Below are positions 1 through 5,943 of a DNA stretch of 6,385 nucleotides, in pieces. The notes under the pieces were generated by a model that made no database searches, was not told where the DNA came from, and worked only from the letters and a program-made list of their open reading frames with translations. Location of the stretch: contig CAMNAE010000102.1 in NCBI GenBank assembly GCA_946530565.1, positions 1-6,385 on the forward strand, in the 5' to 3' direction. The translations under genes and the position numbers were made by a program. The number at the start of each line of letters is the position of its first letter. The first letter of the stretch is position 1. The DNA comes from an uncultured Oscillibacter sp. (GTDB taxonomy: Bacteria > Bacillota > Clostridia > Oscillospirales > Oscillospiraceae).

Positions 1-2002
1 GCTGACGGCGGTACTGTGCGGGCGTCTCGTTGTAGGACTTTTTGAAGAGGCGGTTGAAGTTCTCGACGTTCTCGTAGCCGACGACGGCGGCGATCGCCTC
101 GATCGTCTTGTTCGTGTCGGTGAGCAGCGTCCTCGCGCGTTTGAGCCGCTCTTCCTTTACCGCGTCCTGGAAGGTGAGGCCGGACTTTTCGCGGATGTAC
201 TTGCTCAGGTACGGCTTTGTGAGGTGGAAGCGCTCGGAGAGGGCGTCCAGCGTCACGTCGGCGTAGTTCATCTGGATATAGCTCAGGATGTCGACGATGC
301 GGTCCTCGCGGCCGGTCAGGATGTGCTGCTCGACGGCGTACTTGTTGACGGCCGAGACGAGCGCTGCGATCGAGGCCTTGATGATGTCCTCGTCGACGCC
401 GACGCCCCAGTAGATCGTCTCGTCGTGGCGGATCGCGACATAGGCCGCGGCGCGCGCGGAGGCGTGCTTGGAAAGGGCGTGCTCCTCGTAGGTCACGAAC
501 TCATAGTTGATGCCGAAATACAGCTTGATCGCGCTGGAGACCGCATCGAGGCGGCCGTTGCCCTTGGCCTGCAGCGTGCGCTTTTCGCTGCCCTGCGTGA
601 TCGTGCAGGCAGCCGTGATGCCGCCGTCGGGGTCCTGGCGGAAGTGGCAGGCCTCGATGTCGAAGACCTGGCGGGGCCTGATATAGCGCTCCTTGAAGAT
701 CGAATAGATCTCCTTGGCAGGGAGCTCCTGATGCCGCCGGTCCGAGACGCCCTTGATGAGGTAGCCGACCTCCTCGCGCATGGCCATGGGCAGCGAGAAG
801 CCGAACTGCTGCTTGAGCACGAAGGCGACGCCGCCCTTGCCGGACTCGCTGTTGATGCGGATCGCGTCGGACTCGTATTCGCGGCCGATGTCGCTCGGGT
901 CGAAGGGGATGTAGGGCACATCCCAGCGTGCGCCGGTCTTGCCGGCCTCGCGCCAGGCCATGCCCTTGCTGATCGCGTCCTGGTGGGAGCCGGAGAAGGC
1001 CGTGAACACGAGATCGCCGGAGTAGGGCGTGCGCTCGTGGACGCGCATGCCGGTGAAGGCTTCATAGCGGGCACGGATCTCCTGCAGGTTCGAAAAATCG
1101 AGCCCGGACTCGACGCCGTGGCAGGTGAGGTTCATCGCGACGGTCACAAGGTCGACATTGCCCGTGCGCTCGCCGTTTCCGAAGAGCGTACCCTCGACGC
1201 GGTCGGCGCCGGCCAGCACGCCGAACTCGGCATCGCTGACGCCGCAGCCGCGGTCGTTGTGCGGGTGGACGCTCAGCGCCACATGCTCGCGGTATTTGAG
1301 ATGCTTGCTCATGTATTCGATCTGGCAGGCGAACACATGCGGCATCGCGACCTGCACGGTCGAGGGCAGGTTGATGATGCAGGGCTTTTCCGCCGTGGGC
1401 TGCCAGACGTCGAGCACGCTGTTGCAGATGTCGAGCGCATAGTCGACCTCGGTCTGCGAGAAGCTCTCGGGGCTGTATTCGAAGAGGAAGTTGCCGTCGG
1501 TCTCGTCGGCGAGGGACTTCAAAAGCTTCGCGCCGTCGACGGCGATCTTTTTGATCGACTCCTTGTCCTTGCCGAAGACCTGCTCGCGCTGTTCGACCGA
1601 TGTGGAATTATACAGATGAACGATCGCGCGCGGTGCACCCTTGACGGCTTCAAACGTCTTGCGGATGATGTGCTCACGCGCCTGGGTGAGGACCTGGACC
1701 GTTACATCGTCGGGGATCATGTTTTTTTCGATCAGGGTACGGATAAAGCGATACTCCGTGTCGCTGGCCGCCGGGAAGCCGACCTCGATCTCTTTGAACC
1801 CGATCTTCACCAGGATCTCGAAAAAGGCCAGCTTGTCCTCAAGGCTCATCGGGTTGATGAGTGCCTGGTTGCCGTCGCGCAGGTCGACGGAGCACCAGAT
1901 GGGTGCCTTGGTGATATGGTCTTTTTTGACCCAGTCATAGGTGACTTCGGGGGGCATATGGTAGGTGAGGCCGTATTTCTCGGCGACCGGTACTCTTGAC
2001 AT
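1..2002 (-). CDS. leuA: 2-isopropylmalate synthase (LeuA) fused in frame to a C-terminal AraC-family DNA-binding domain; 3' end outside window
   Basis: LeuA condenses acetyl-CoA with 2-ketoisovalerate to 2-isopropylmalate, the first committed step of leucine synthesis, in the cytoplasm. At least 667 residues are visible and no stop is reached. The HMGL-type TIM barrel begins near residue 30: CSVDLRDGNQ (37-46) gives metal ligand D43, HPHNDRG (246-252) gives H246 and H248, and FGNGERTGN (274-282) ends in N282. These spacings fit the D/H/H/N metal site of the long (actinobacterial/yeast-type) LeuA class. A regulatory, leucine-binding-type domain spans about 440-550 (GNGRLDA 481-487; YWGVGVDEDI from 531; SAVNK close to its end). 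From about 565 the same frame continues into an AraC/XylS domain: first helix-turn-helix about 584-608, second about 634-657, then the typical TPAQYRR close. Family LeuA proteins usually stop near the SAVN segment, so the extension is unusual. Start ATG at 2002 has AGGAAAGGA at 2012-2020, nine bases upstream. The enzyme call is firm; a DNA-binding role is inferred. Confidence 0.95.
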   Translation of the reverse strand, partial: MSRVPVAEKYGLTYHMPPEVTYDWVKKDHITKAPIWCSVDLRDGNQALINPMSLEDKLAFFEILVKIGFKEIEVGFPAASDTEYRFIRTLIEKNMIPDDVTVQVLTQAREHIIRKTFEAVKGAPRAIVHLYNSTSVEQREQVFGKDKESIKKIAVDGAKLLKSLADETDGNFLFEYSPESFSQTEVDYALDICNSVLDVWQPTAEKPCIINLPSTVQVAMPHVFACQIEYMSKHLKYREHVALSVHPHNDRGCGVSDAEFGVLAGADRVEGTLFGNGERTGNVDLVTVAMNLTCHGVESGLDFSNLQEIRARYEAFTGMRVHERTPYSGDLVFTAFSGSHQDAISKGMAWREAGKTGARWDVPYIPFDPSDIGREYESDAIRINSESGKGGVAFVLKQQFGFSLPMAMREEVGYLIKGVSDRRHQELPAKEIYSIFKERYIRPRQVFDIEACHFRQDPDGGITAACTITQGSEKRTLQAKGNGRLDAVSSAIKLYFGINYEFVTYEEHALSKHASARAAAYVAIRHDETIYWGVGVDEDIIKASIAALVSAVNKYAVEQHILTGREDRIVDILSYIQMNYADVTLDALSERFHLTKPYLSKYIREKSGLTFQDAVKEERLKRARTLLTDTNKTIEAIAAVVGYENVENFNRLFKKSYNETPAQYRRQ

Positions 2003-2011
2003 GGGGTAGGT

Positions 2012-2034
2012 TCCTTTCCTGCGGAAGTGTCCGC
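2012..2034 (-). promoter_or_regulatory. leuA ribosome binding site with small upstream hairpin
   Basis: The minus-strand leader reads GCGGA-CACT-TCCGC (2034-2021), a perfect 5-bp stem with a 4-base loop. The purine-rich Shine-Dalgarno AGGAAAGGA (2020-2012) follows it directly, nine bases before the ATG at 2002. The ribosome site supports the chosen start. The hairpin is short and may be chance, but it sits where it could affect initiation. Confidence 0.55.
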
Positions 2035-2056
2035 TGAGACTGATCAATGTCCCTCT

Positions 2057-2085
2057 ATCCTAATGCAAAAAATATACTTCGTCAA
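2057..2085 (-). promoter_or_regulatory. Sigma-70-type promoter of the leuA-araC fusion gene
   Basis: Read on the minus strand there is TTGACG (2085-2080), a 17-base spacer and TAGGAT (2062-2057). The -35 box matches 5 of 6 consensus bases, the -10 box 4 of 6, and the spacing is ideal. Transcription would start near 2050, giving a leader of only about 48 bases. That is too short for a T-box or a leucine attenuator, and no T-box sequence is seen. Just upstream lies a doubled GTCAA (minus-strand GTCAAGTCAA, 2103-2112), a possible but unproven operator. Confidence 0.7.
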
Positions 2086-2087
2086 GG

Positions 2088-2240
2088 CTAATCGTTACGT
2101 TTTGACTTGACTTTTTTTAATCTATTGATTCTACAGATCAGATCCTCAACAGGCATCTTGCGTTATGTTCGGCAAAGCTGAGTGCCGTGGTCTGCGCCGT
2201 TTTCGTACGCGGCATCTCACGCAAAGGCCGCTTTTGCCGC
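2088..2240 (-). repeat. Possible degenerate dispersed intergenic repeat (coding-like remnant with two in-frame stops)
   Basis: No intact gene is seen in the divergent gap. On the minus strand the frame from 2228 to 2088 reads AFA-stop, then DAAYENGADHGTQLCRT-stop, then RKMPVEDLICRINRLKK and a short lysine-rich tail ending at a TAG (2090-2088). The piece also contains a hairpin (stem 2221-2227 with 2231-2237, one G-U pair), nested against the GCGGCA/TGCCGC inverted pair (2209-2214 and 2235-2240). From memory, very similar strings turn up as spurious small proteins in gut Clostridia, which would fit a multicopy intergenic element; I cannot check this here. Alternatives are a decayed gene or plain spacer. 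Confidence 0.35.
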
Positions 2241-2272
2241 TTACCCGAGGGCAAAAATTCATAAATGTGCGC

Positions 2273-2301
2273 TTGACCAACGGGCGCTCCGGCGGTATGA
2301 T
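2273..2301 (+). promoter_or_regulatory. Sigma-70-type promoter of the zinc-ribbon/BIG2 gene
   Basis: TTGACC (2273-2278), a 17-base spacer and TATGAT (2296-2301) form a near-consensus promoter, matching 5 of 6 bases in each box. Transcription would begin near 2308, inside the 15-bp tandem duplication, leaving a leader of about 60 bases before the ATG at 2368. It points away from the leuA promoter, with the two -35 boxes about 190 bp apart. Confidence 0.75.
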
Positions 2302-2329
2302 AGAGAATACAGATATAGAGAATACAGAT
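2300..2329 (+). repeat. Exact 15-bp tandem duplication in the promoter/leader
   Basis: ATAGAGAATACAGAT occurs twice in direct succession (2300-2314 and 2315-2329) with no mismatch. The first copy starts inside the -10 box and covers the expected transcription start. The second lies in the 5' leader and brings a TATAGA string that could act as a second, weaker -10. A recent duplication or a pair of regulator half-sites are both possible. Confidence 0.9.
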
Positions 2330-2367
2330 ATTAAAAAGAAACCACAAAGAATCCGAGGTGTCGCCCC

Positions 2368-3363
2368 ATGGCTTTAAAAGTATGTCCCAAGTGTTCCGAA
2401 CGCTATTCCGACACCTATCGTCACTGCCCCTTCTGCGAAGAAGAACGCGCGATCGCACGCGGGAAGCCGATCCGGCGCGAGATGAAGCGCCGGCGGCAGG
2501 TGAGCCGCACACTGCCGCTGCTCCTGCTCATCGCGCTCATCGGCGGCGGCATCTGGTTCGGTGTCCACCGCGGCCCCGCGCTCTACGCCTCGCTTGTCGA
2601 GCGCTATGAAGAGCACCGGGCCGAGGAGTCGGCGCAGATCCTGGCCGAAGCCGACGCCCGCGCCGAGGAAGAGGCCCGGCTCGCCGCCGAGCAGGCGAAG
2701 GCCGAGGCCGAGGCAAAGGCGCGTGCGGAAGCCGAGGCAAAGGCGAAGGCAGAGGCTGAGGCAAAAGCGAAGGCGGAGGCCGGAGCCGCAGCCGCGGCCC
2801 AGGCAGAGCCGGAACCGGAACCTGAACCCGAGCCCGCCGGCATGACCTACGCGTCTGCCGCGGCACTGCCCCACGGACTGACGCTGAACTCCGAGGACGA
2901 GACGCTCTTCTCCGCGGGCGAGCAGCTCACGCTGCGTGCCTCCGGCGGCAGCGGCAGCTATACCTGGATCAGCGAGGATGAGAGCATCGTCACCGTGAAC
3001 GAAAACGGCATGCTCACCGCCGTCGGCGGCGGCACGACGCACGTCGCGGTCACCGACGGCACGGCCAGCGCGATCTGCATCGTGCGCGTGCGCGGCGCGG
3101 CGGCCTCCGGCTCCGGCAGCTCCGGCTCCGGCAGCAGTGCCGTCAGCCTGAACCACAGCGATTTTACGATCCACCTGGGCGAGAGCGGCGTGCAGCTTCG
3201 CGTATCCGGCACCGACGAGACTCCCTCGTTCGCAAGCGCGAACCCCGACATCGCCTCCGTCAGCGAAAGCGGCGTGGTCCGCGCGGTCGGCCGCGGTGTC
3301 ACCACGGTCACGGCCACGGTCGCAGGGCGCACGCTCTCCTGCGTCGTGCGCGTCTCCTCTTAA
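2368..3363 (+). CDS. Membrane-anchored zinc-ribbon protein with two bacterial Ig-like (BIG2) domains
   Basis: A 331-residue protein of unknown specific function. Its parts in order are: a zinc ribbon with Cys pairs C6/C9 and C20/C23 (CPKC, CPFC); a basic stretch (RREMKRRRQ, 36-44); one transmembrane helix (about 48-66); an Ala/Glu/Lys-rich, probably helical stalk (about 85-145); a Glu-Pro run (147-156); a first Ig-like domain (about 170-243, with TAVGGGTTHVAV); a Gly/Ser linker (about 245-256); and a second Ig-like domain (about 258-330, with RAVGRGVTTVTATV). The basic cytoplasmic flank implies N-in, C-out topology, so the ribbon is inside and the Ig-like domains face outward. BIG2 domains are common in surface and adhesion proteins, but no ligand or enzyme domain is visible. 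The start is supported by GAGGTG at 2355-2360, seven bases upstream. With its own promoter and terminator it appears to be a single-gene unit. Architecture is secure, function is not. Confidence 0.92.
   Translation: MALKVCPKCSERYSDTYRHCPFCEEERAIARGKPIRREMKRRRQVSRTLPLLLLIALIGGGIWFGVHRGPALYASLVERYEEHRAEESAQILAEADARAEEEARLAAEQAKAEAEAKARAEAEAKAKAEAEAKAKAEAGAAAAAQAEPEPEPEPEPAGMTYASAAALPHGLTLNSEDETLFSAGEQLTLRASGGSGSYTWISEDESIVTVNENGMLTAVGGGTTHVAVTDGTASAICIVRVRGAAASGSGSSGSGSSAVSLNHSDFTIHLGESGVQLRVSGTDETPSFASANPDIASVSESGVVRAVGRGVTTVTATVAGRTLSCVVRVSS
2707..2778 (+). repeat. Three 24-bp in-frame repeats coding the Ala/Glu/Lys stalk
   Basis: Three adjacent 24-bp units (2707-2730, 2731-2754, 2755-2778) code AEAKARAE, AEAKAKAE and AEAKAKAE. 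The DNA copies differ mainly at third positions (gcc/gct, aag/aaa, gaa/gag), apart from the CGT/AAG codon difference in unit 1. The spread of silent changes says the expansion is old and kept by selection on the protein. The eight-residue period suits a helical spacer whose length could vary between strains. Confidence 0.8.
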
Positions 3364-3371
3364 CATGCCCG

Positions 3372-3411
3372 GCGTCTTTCCGGTCCGCGCCGGAAAGACG
3401 CTTTTTGTTTT
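3372..3411 (+). terminator. Strong rho-independent terminator
   Basis: Twelve perfectly paired bases (3372-3383 with 3390-3401, GCGTCTTTCCGG against CCGGAAAGACGC) enclose a six-base loop. TTTTTGTTTT (3402-3411) follows at once. It starts eight bases after the stop codon at 3361-3363 and ends 29 bases before the ylmH start. Confidence 0.95.
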
Positions 3412-3440
3412 GAAAACCGCAAAGGGACTTAAAAACACAT

Positions 3441-4241
3441 ATGAACAACAAATCACTTCTCCTGGACCAGGTGCGCGCTCAGGGTGAGGAGCGCATCGCG
3501 CTTGCCCACCTGCTCGATACCGCCGCGGCGGCGGAAAAACGAAACGTGCTCGCCGCGAGCGACTTTTTAAGCCCCGCGCTCCTGAAGACCGGCACCGCGC
3601 TTTTGCGCGCGGCGGGTTTTCGCGAGGACTTCTTTTTCCCCTGGGGCGGCTATGAGGGCGCCGAGCGCTGCATATTGCTCTTCGTTCCGGACTATCTCGA
3701 AAATGCTCAGGCCAAAGATGACGCACCGCTGGCCTTTCTCCGTGCCGCCTACCGCGAAGAGGACGCCCCGACCCACCGGGACCTCCTCGGCAGTCTGCTC
3801 GGGCTCGGCCTTGAGCGGCGCACGATTGGCGATATCCTCGTCTCCCCCGCGGGCGCCGACCTTGTCTGCCTTGCCTCCGTGGCCGATTTCATTCTGACAA
3901 GCTGGGAGAGCGCCGGCCGCTGCCCGCTGCGTGTCTCGGCCATCGGCGCCGAGCGCCTCCACATCCCGACGCCCGAGGTGCAGGAGATCCGCGGCACCGT
4001 CGCCTCGCTCCGGCTCGACGCGGTATTGTCGCTCGGCCTTCGCCTCTCGCGCACGAAGGCGGCAGAGCTCATCGCGCAGGGGCGTGTGCAGCTCAACTAT
4101 CAGGAGTGCGCGCACCCAGATCACGCTGTCGCCGCCGGCGACCGCATCACAGCCCGCGGCTTCGGGCGCCTCGAGCTCGCAGAGCTCGGCCCGCTCAGCC
4201 GCAAGGGCCGCCAGGTCGTCACCATAAAACGATATGTATAA
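3441..4241 (+). CDS. ylmH: YlmH-family S4-domain RNA-binding protein
   Basis: 266 residues, the usual size for YlmH. The N-terminal and middle regions carry the family's conserved stretch THRDLLGSLLGLGLERRTIGD (about 112-132), followed by a segment ending near 180. The C-terminal S4 RNA-binding domain covers about 191-240 (RLDAVLSLGLRLSRTKAAELI, then GRVQLNYQ). YlmH is usually encoded in the division gene cluster of Firmicutes near sepF; recent work on the family also links it to rescue of stalled large ribosomal subunits. Here that cluster is not in view, and the next genes are DUF896, pepD and a dihydrouridine synthase. The start codon follows a weak, rather distant purine stretch (AAAGGGA, 3421-3427, 13 bases away); no better start is seen. 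It lies 29 bp after a strong terminator and no convincing promoter of its own was found. Confidence 0.9.
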   Translation: MNNKSLLLDQVRAQGEERIALAHLLDTAAAAEKRNVLAASDFLSPALLKTGTALLRAAGFREDFFFPWGGYEGAERCILLFVPDYLENAQAKDDAPLAFLRAAYREEDAPTHRDLLGSLLGLGLERRTIGDILVSPAGADLVCLASVADFILTSWESAGRCPLRVSAIGAERLHIPTPEVQEIRGTVASLRLDAVLSLGLRLSRTKAAELIAQGRVQLNYQECAHPDHAVAAGDRITARGFGRLELAELGPLSRKGRQVVTIKRYV

Positions 4242-4246
4242 GTCAA

Positions 4247-4252
4247 TATAAT
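4247..4252 (+). promoter_or_regulatory. Isolated TATAAT, possible weak internal promoter before the DUF896 gene
   Basis: A perfect -10 hexamer lies six bases after the ylmH stop and about 30 bases before the next ATG. No recognisable -35 box stands 16-18 bases upstream and there is no extended -10 TG. It may give internal starts for DUF896-pepD-dus or be chance in the only AT-rich patch of the region. Confidence 0.3.
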
Positions 4253-4280
4253 CATTACGCTTTGTAAAGGATTTTTCACC

Positions 4281-4496
4281 ATGAAACAGGAACAGATCGA
4301 CCGCATCAATGAACTGGCCCGAAAGGCGAAGAGTCCCGAGGGGCTCACGCCCGCGGAGGTCGAGGAGCGCGCCGCGCTGCGGCAGGCCTATGTCGACTCC
4401 GTGCTCGGGAACCTTCGTTCCCAGCTCGACCACACCGTCATCCAGAACCCGGACGGCTCGCGCCGCCCCCTGAAAAAGCGGGGTGATGCGAAATGA
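4281..4496 (+). CDS. DUF896 (UPF0291/YnzC-type) small protein
   Basis: 71 residues, matching the small DUF896 family. The hallmark pattern is present: RINELARKAKSPEGLTPAEV (about 9-28), the alanine/arginine-rich EERAALRQAYVDSVLGNLRSQLD (about 28-50), and a final NPDGSRRPLKKRG. Family members are short two-helix cytoplasmic proteins. The B. subtilis member YnzC is encoded with the SOS cell-division inhibitor YneA, but no biochemical role is established. The start at 4281 has AAAGGA at 4266-4271, nine bases upstream. The gene begins 39 bp after ylmH and its stop overlaps the pepD start by four bases (ATGA at 4493-4496), which suggests translational coupling. No LexA-like site was noticed upstream, so an SOS link is not supported here. 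Confidence 0.9.
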   Translation: MKQEQIDRINELARKAKSPEGLTPAEVEERAALRQAYVDSVLGNLRSQLDHTVIQNPDGSRRPLKKRGDAK

Positions 4497-5941
4497 CCGC
4501 ACAGGAAAATCTGCAGGTCGTTGCCGGTCTTTCGCCGCAGAGGGTATTTGAGAACTTTGCCCTGCTCTCCTCGATCCCCCACGGCTCCGGGAACACGAAG
4601 GCGATCAGCGACGCGATCGCGGACATGGCGCGCGCGTGCGGCTGCGGCGTCGTGCAGGACGCCGTGAACAACCTGATCCTCAGCGCCCCGGCGAGTGCCG
4701 GGCGCGAGGGTTCGGCGCCCGTGCTGCTGCAGGGCCATATCGACATGGTCTGTGAAAAACTGCCGGGCTGTCAAAAGGACATGGCGCGCGAGGGGCTCGA
4801 CCTTGCCGTTGAGGGCGGGAAGCTCAAGGCGGTCGGCACGACGCTCGGCGGCGACGACCTGATCGCGGCCGCGCTCGCCCTCGCGCTCGTGCAGGAGCCC
4901 GGAATCTCGCACCCGCCGCTCGAGATCCTCCTGACCGTCGACGAGGAGGTCGGCATGATCGGCGCCGCCGCGCTCGACGCCGCGCCCATCCGCGCGCGGC
5001 AGATGCTCAATCTGGACTCCGAGGAGGAGGGCGTCTTCACCGTCGGCTGCGCCGGCGGCGCGGACGCACTGGTCGATCTGCCGCTCAGGCGCTCAGGCCG
5101 CGGCGGGCGCGCTCTGCTCGCGGCGATCGAGGGCGGCATCGGCGGCCACTCAGGCATCGAGATCCACCACGGCCGCGCAAACGCGGTCCATCTGCTCTCC
5201 CGCGTGCTCGCTGAGGCGCTGCCCCTCGTGCCCTTCTCTCTGGTCTCCATGAAGGGCGGCGGCAAGGGCAACGCGATCCCGGTCGCCGCCGAGGCCGTGC
5301 TTGCGTGCGAGGATCCCAAAGCGCTTTCGGACTGCCTGCGCATGCGCGCGGAGGCCGTGCTCGCGCCGTATCGGGCAAAAGAGCCCGCTCTTTCGCTGCT
5401 TTTGAGCGCCGCCGAGAGCACCGGCGGGGCGCTTTCCTCCGGCGAGACCGGAAAGCTTCTGGACCTTGTAAACGCCCTGCCCGACGGGGTGATCACGATG
5501 AGCGCCTCTGTGCCCGGGAGCGTTGAGACCTCGCTGAATCTCGGGATCTTCACGCTCGGCGAGCAGGGCGCACACGCGCATCTGTGCGTGCGCAGCAGTG
5601 TGGACGCCGAGAAAGCGCGGCTTCTGGATCAGCTGCGCTCGATCGCGGAGATACACGGCGCCGCGTTCAGGGCGGAAAACATCTATCCCGCCTGGGAGTA
5701 CCGCCCGTCCTCCCCGCTCCGGGATCGCCTTTCCGACTGCTTCACACGGCTTTTCGGCCATCCGCCCAGGATCGAAACGACCCACGGCGGCCTTGAGTGC
5801 GGCGTGCTCGCGGCAAAGCTGCCCGGGCTCGACTGCGTCTCGCTCGGGCCGGAGCTTCGCGAGATCCACACCCCGCGGGAGACACTGGACATCGCCTCGG
5901 TGCAGCGGCTCTGGGACCTGCTGCTGGAGGTGCTGCGCTGA
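4493..5941 (+). CDS. pepD: Aminoacyl-histidine dipeptidase (Xaa-His dipeptidase, peptidase M20C)
   Basis: 482 residues, full family length. PepD is a cytoplasmic metallopeptidase that splits dipeptides, classically Xaa-His such as carnosine. The M20 metal site is recognisable: GHIDMVCEK (H82, with D84), LGGDD (D121, the bridging-aspartate position), TVDEEVGM (E151/E152), LNLDSEEEG (D175) and a late REIHTP (H459). GGIGGHSGIEIHHGRANA marks the lid/dimerisation domain, followed by GGGKGNAIP, and THGGLECG (430-437) is the C-terminal family motif. The bridging segment is LGGDDLIAA rather than the usual LGADNGIG, so the Asn after the Asp is changed while the aspartate is kept. The start overlaps the DUF896 stop by four bases, and GGGGTG (4480-4485) lies seven bases upstream. 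Confident as to family; the exact peptide preference is not readable. Confidence 0.93.
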   Translation: MTAQENLQVVAGLSPQRVFENFALLSSIPHGSGNTKAISDAIADMARACGCGVVQDAVNNLILSAPASAGREGSAPVLLQGHIDMVCEKLPGCQKDMAREGLDLAVEGGKLKAVGTTLGGDDLIAAALALALVQEPGISHPPLEILLTVDEEVGMIGAAALDAAPIRARQMLNLDSEEEGVFTVGCAGGADALVDLPLRRSGRGGRALLAAIEGGIGGHSGIEIHHGRANAVHLLSRVLAEALPLVPFSLVSMKGGGKGNAIPVAAEAVLACEDPKALSDCLRMRAEAVLAPYRAKEPALSLLLSAAESTGGALSSGETGKLLDLVNALPDGVITMSASVPGSVETSLNLGIFTLGEQGAHAHLCVRSSVDAEKARLLDQLRSIAEIHGAAFRAENIYPAWEYRPSSPLRDRLSDCFTRLFGHPPRIETTHGGLECGVLAAKLPGLDCVSLGPELREIHTPRETLDIASVQRLWDLLLEVLR

Positions 5942-5943
5942 TG
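5926..5943 (+). promoter_or_regulatory. Strong Shine-Dalgarno and TGATG stop-start junction for the dus gene
   Basis: GGAGGT (5926-5931), six bases of perfect anti-16S complementarity, sits in the last codons of pepD nine bases before the ATG at 5941. The stop and start share one base. This fixes the dus start and points to termination-reinitiation coupling. Confidence 0.8.

Noticed and set aside
2..271. AraC domain as a separate gene starting at an internal ATG (codon 578)
   Set aside because: That start would cut off the first helix of the domain, has no clear Shine-Dalgarno, and there is no stop separating it from LeuA.
224..1999. 591-codon open frame on the plus strand opposite leuA
   Set aside because: It is the exact codon-register complement of leuA-araC; the high GC leaves few stops. 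The product is Asp/Val/Gly/Leu-rich with no family features, while the minus strand gives a clear enzyme.
2003..2367. T-box or leucine attenuator in front of leuA
   Set aside because: The predicted leader is about 48 bases, lacks the T-box sequence, a leucine-rich leader peptide and a terminator.
2138..2512. 124-codon minus-strand frame in the divergent gap
   Set aside because: It runs antisense into the BIG2 gene start and through its promoter; no family features and no ribosome site worth noting. The gap part is better explained as a possible repeat.
2374..3726. 450-codon minus-strand frame across the BIG2 gene, terminator and start of ylmH
   Set aside because: It crosses a strong terminator and two genes with good family support; its repetitive Arg/Gly/Leu content is antisense to the Ala/Glu repeats.
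3567..4502. 311-codon minus-strand frame over ylmH and the DUF896 gene
   Set aside because: Antisense shadow in GC-rich DNA; it has no recognisable domain and covers two confident genes.
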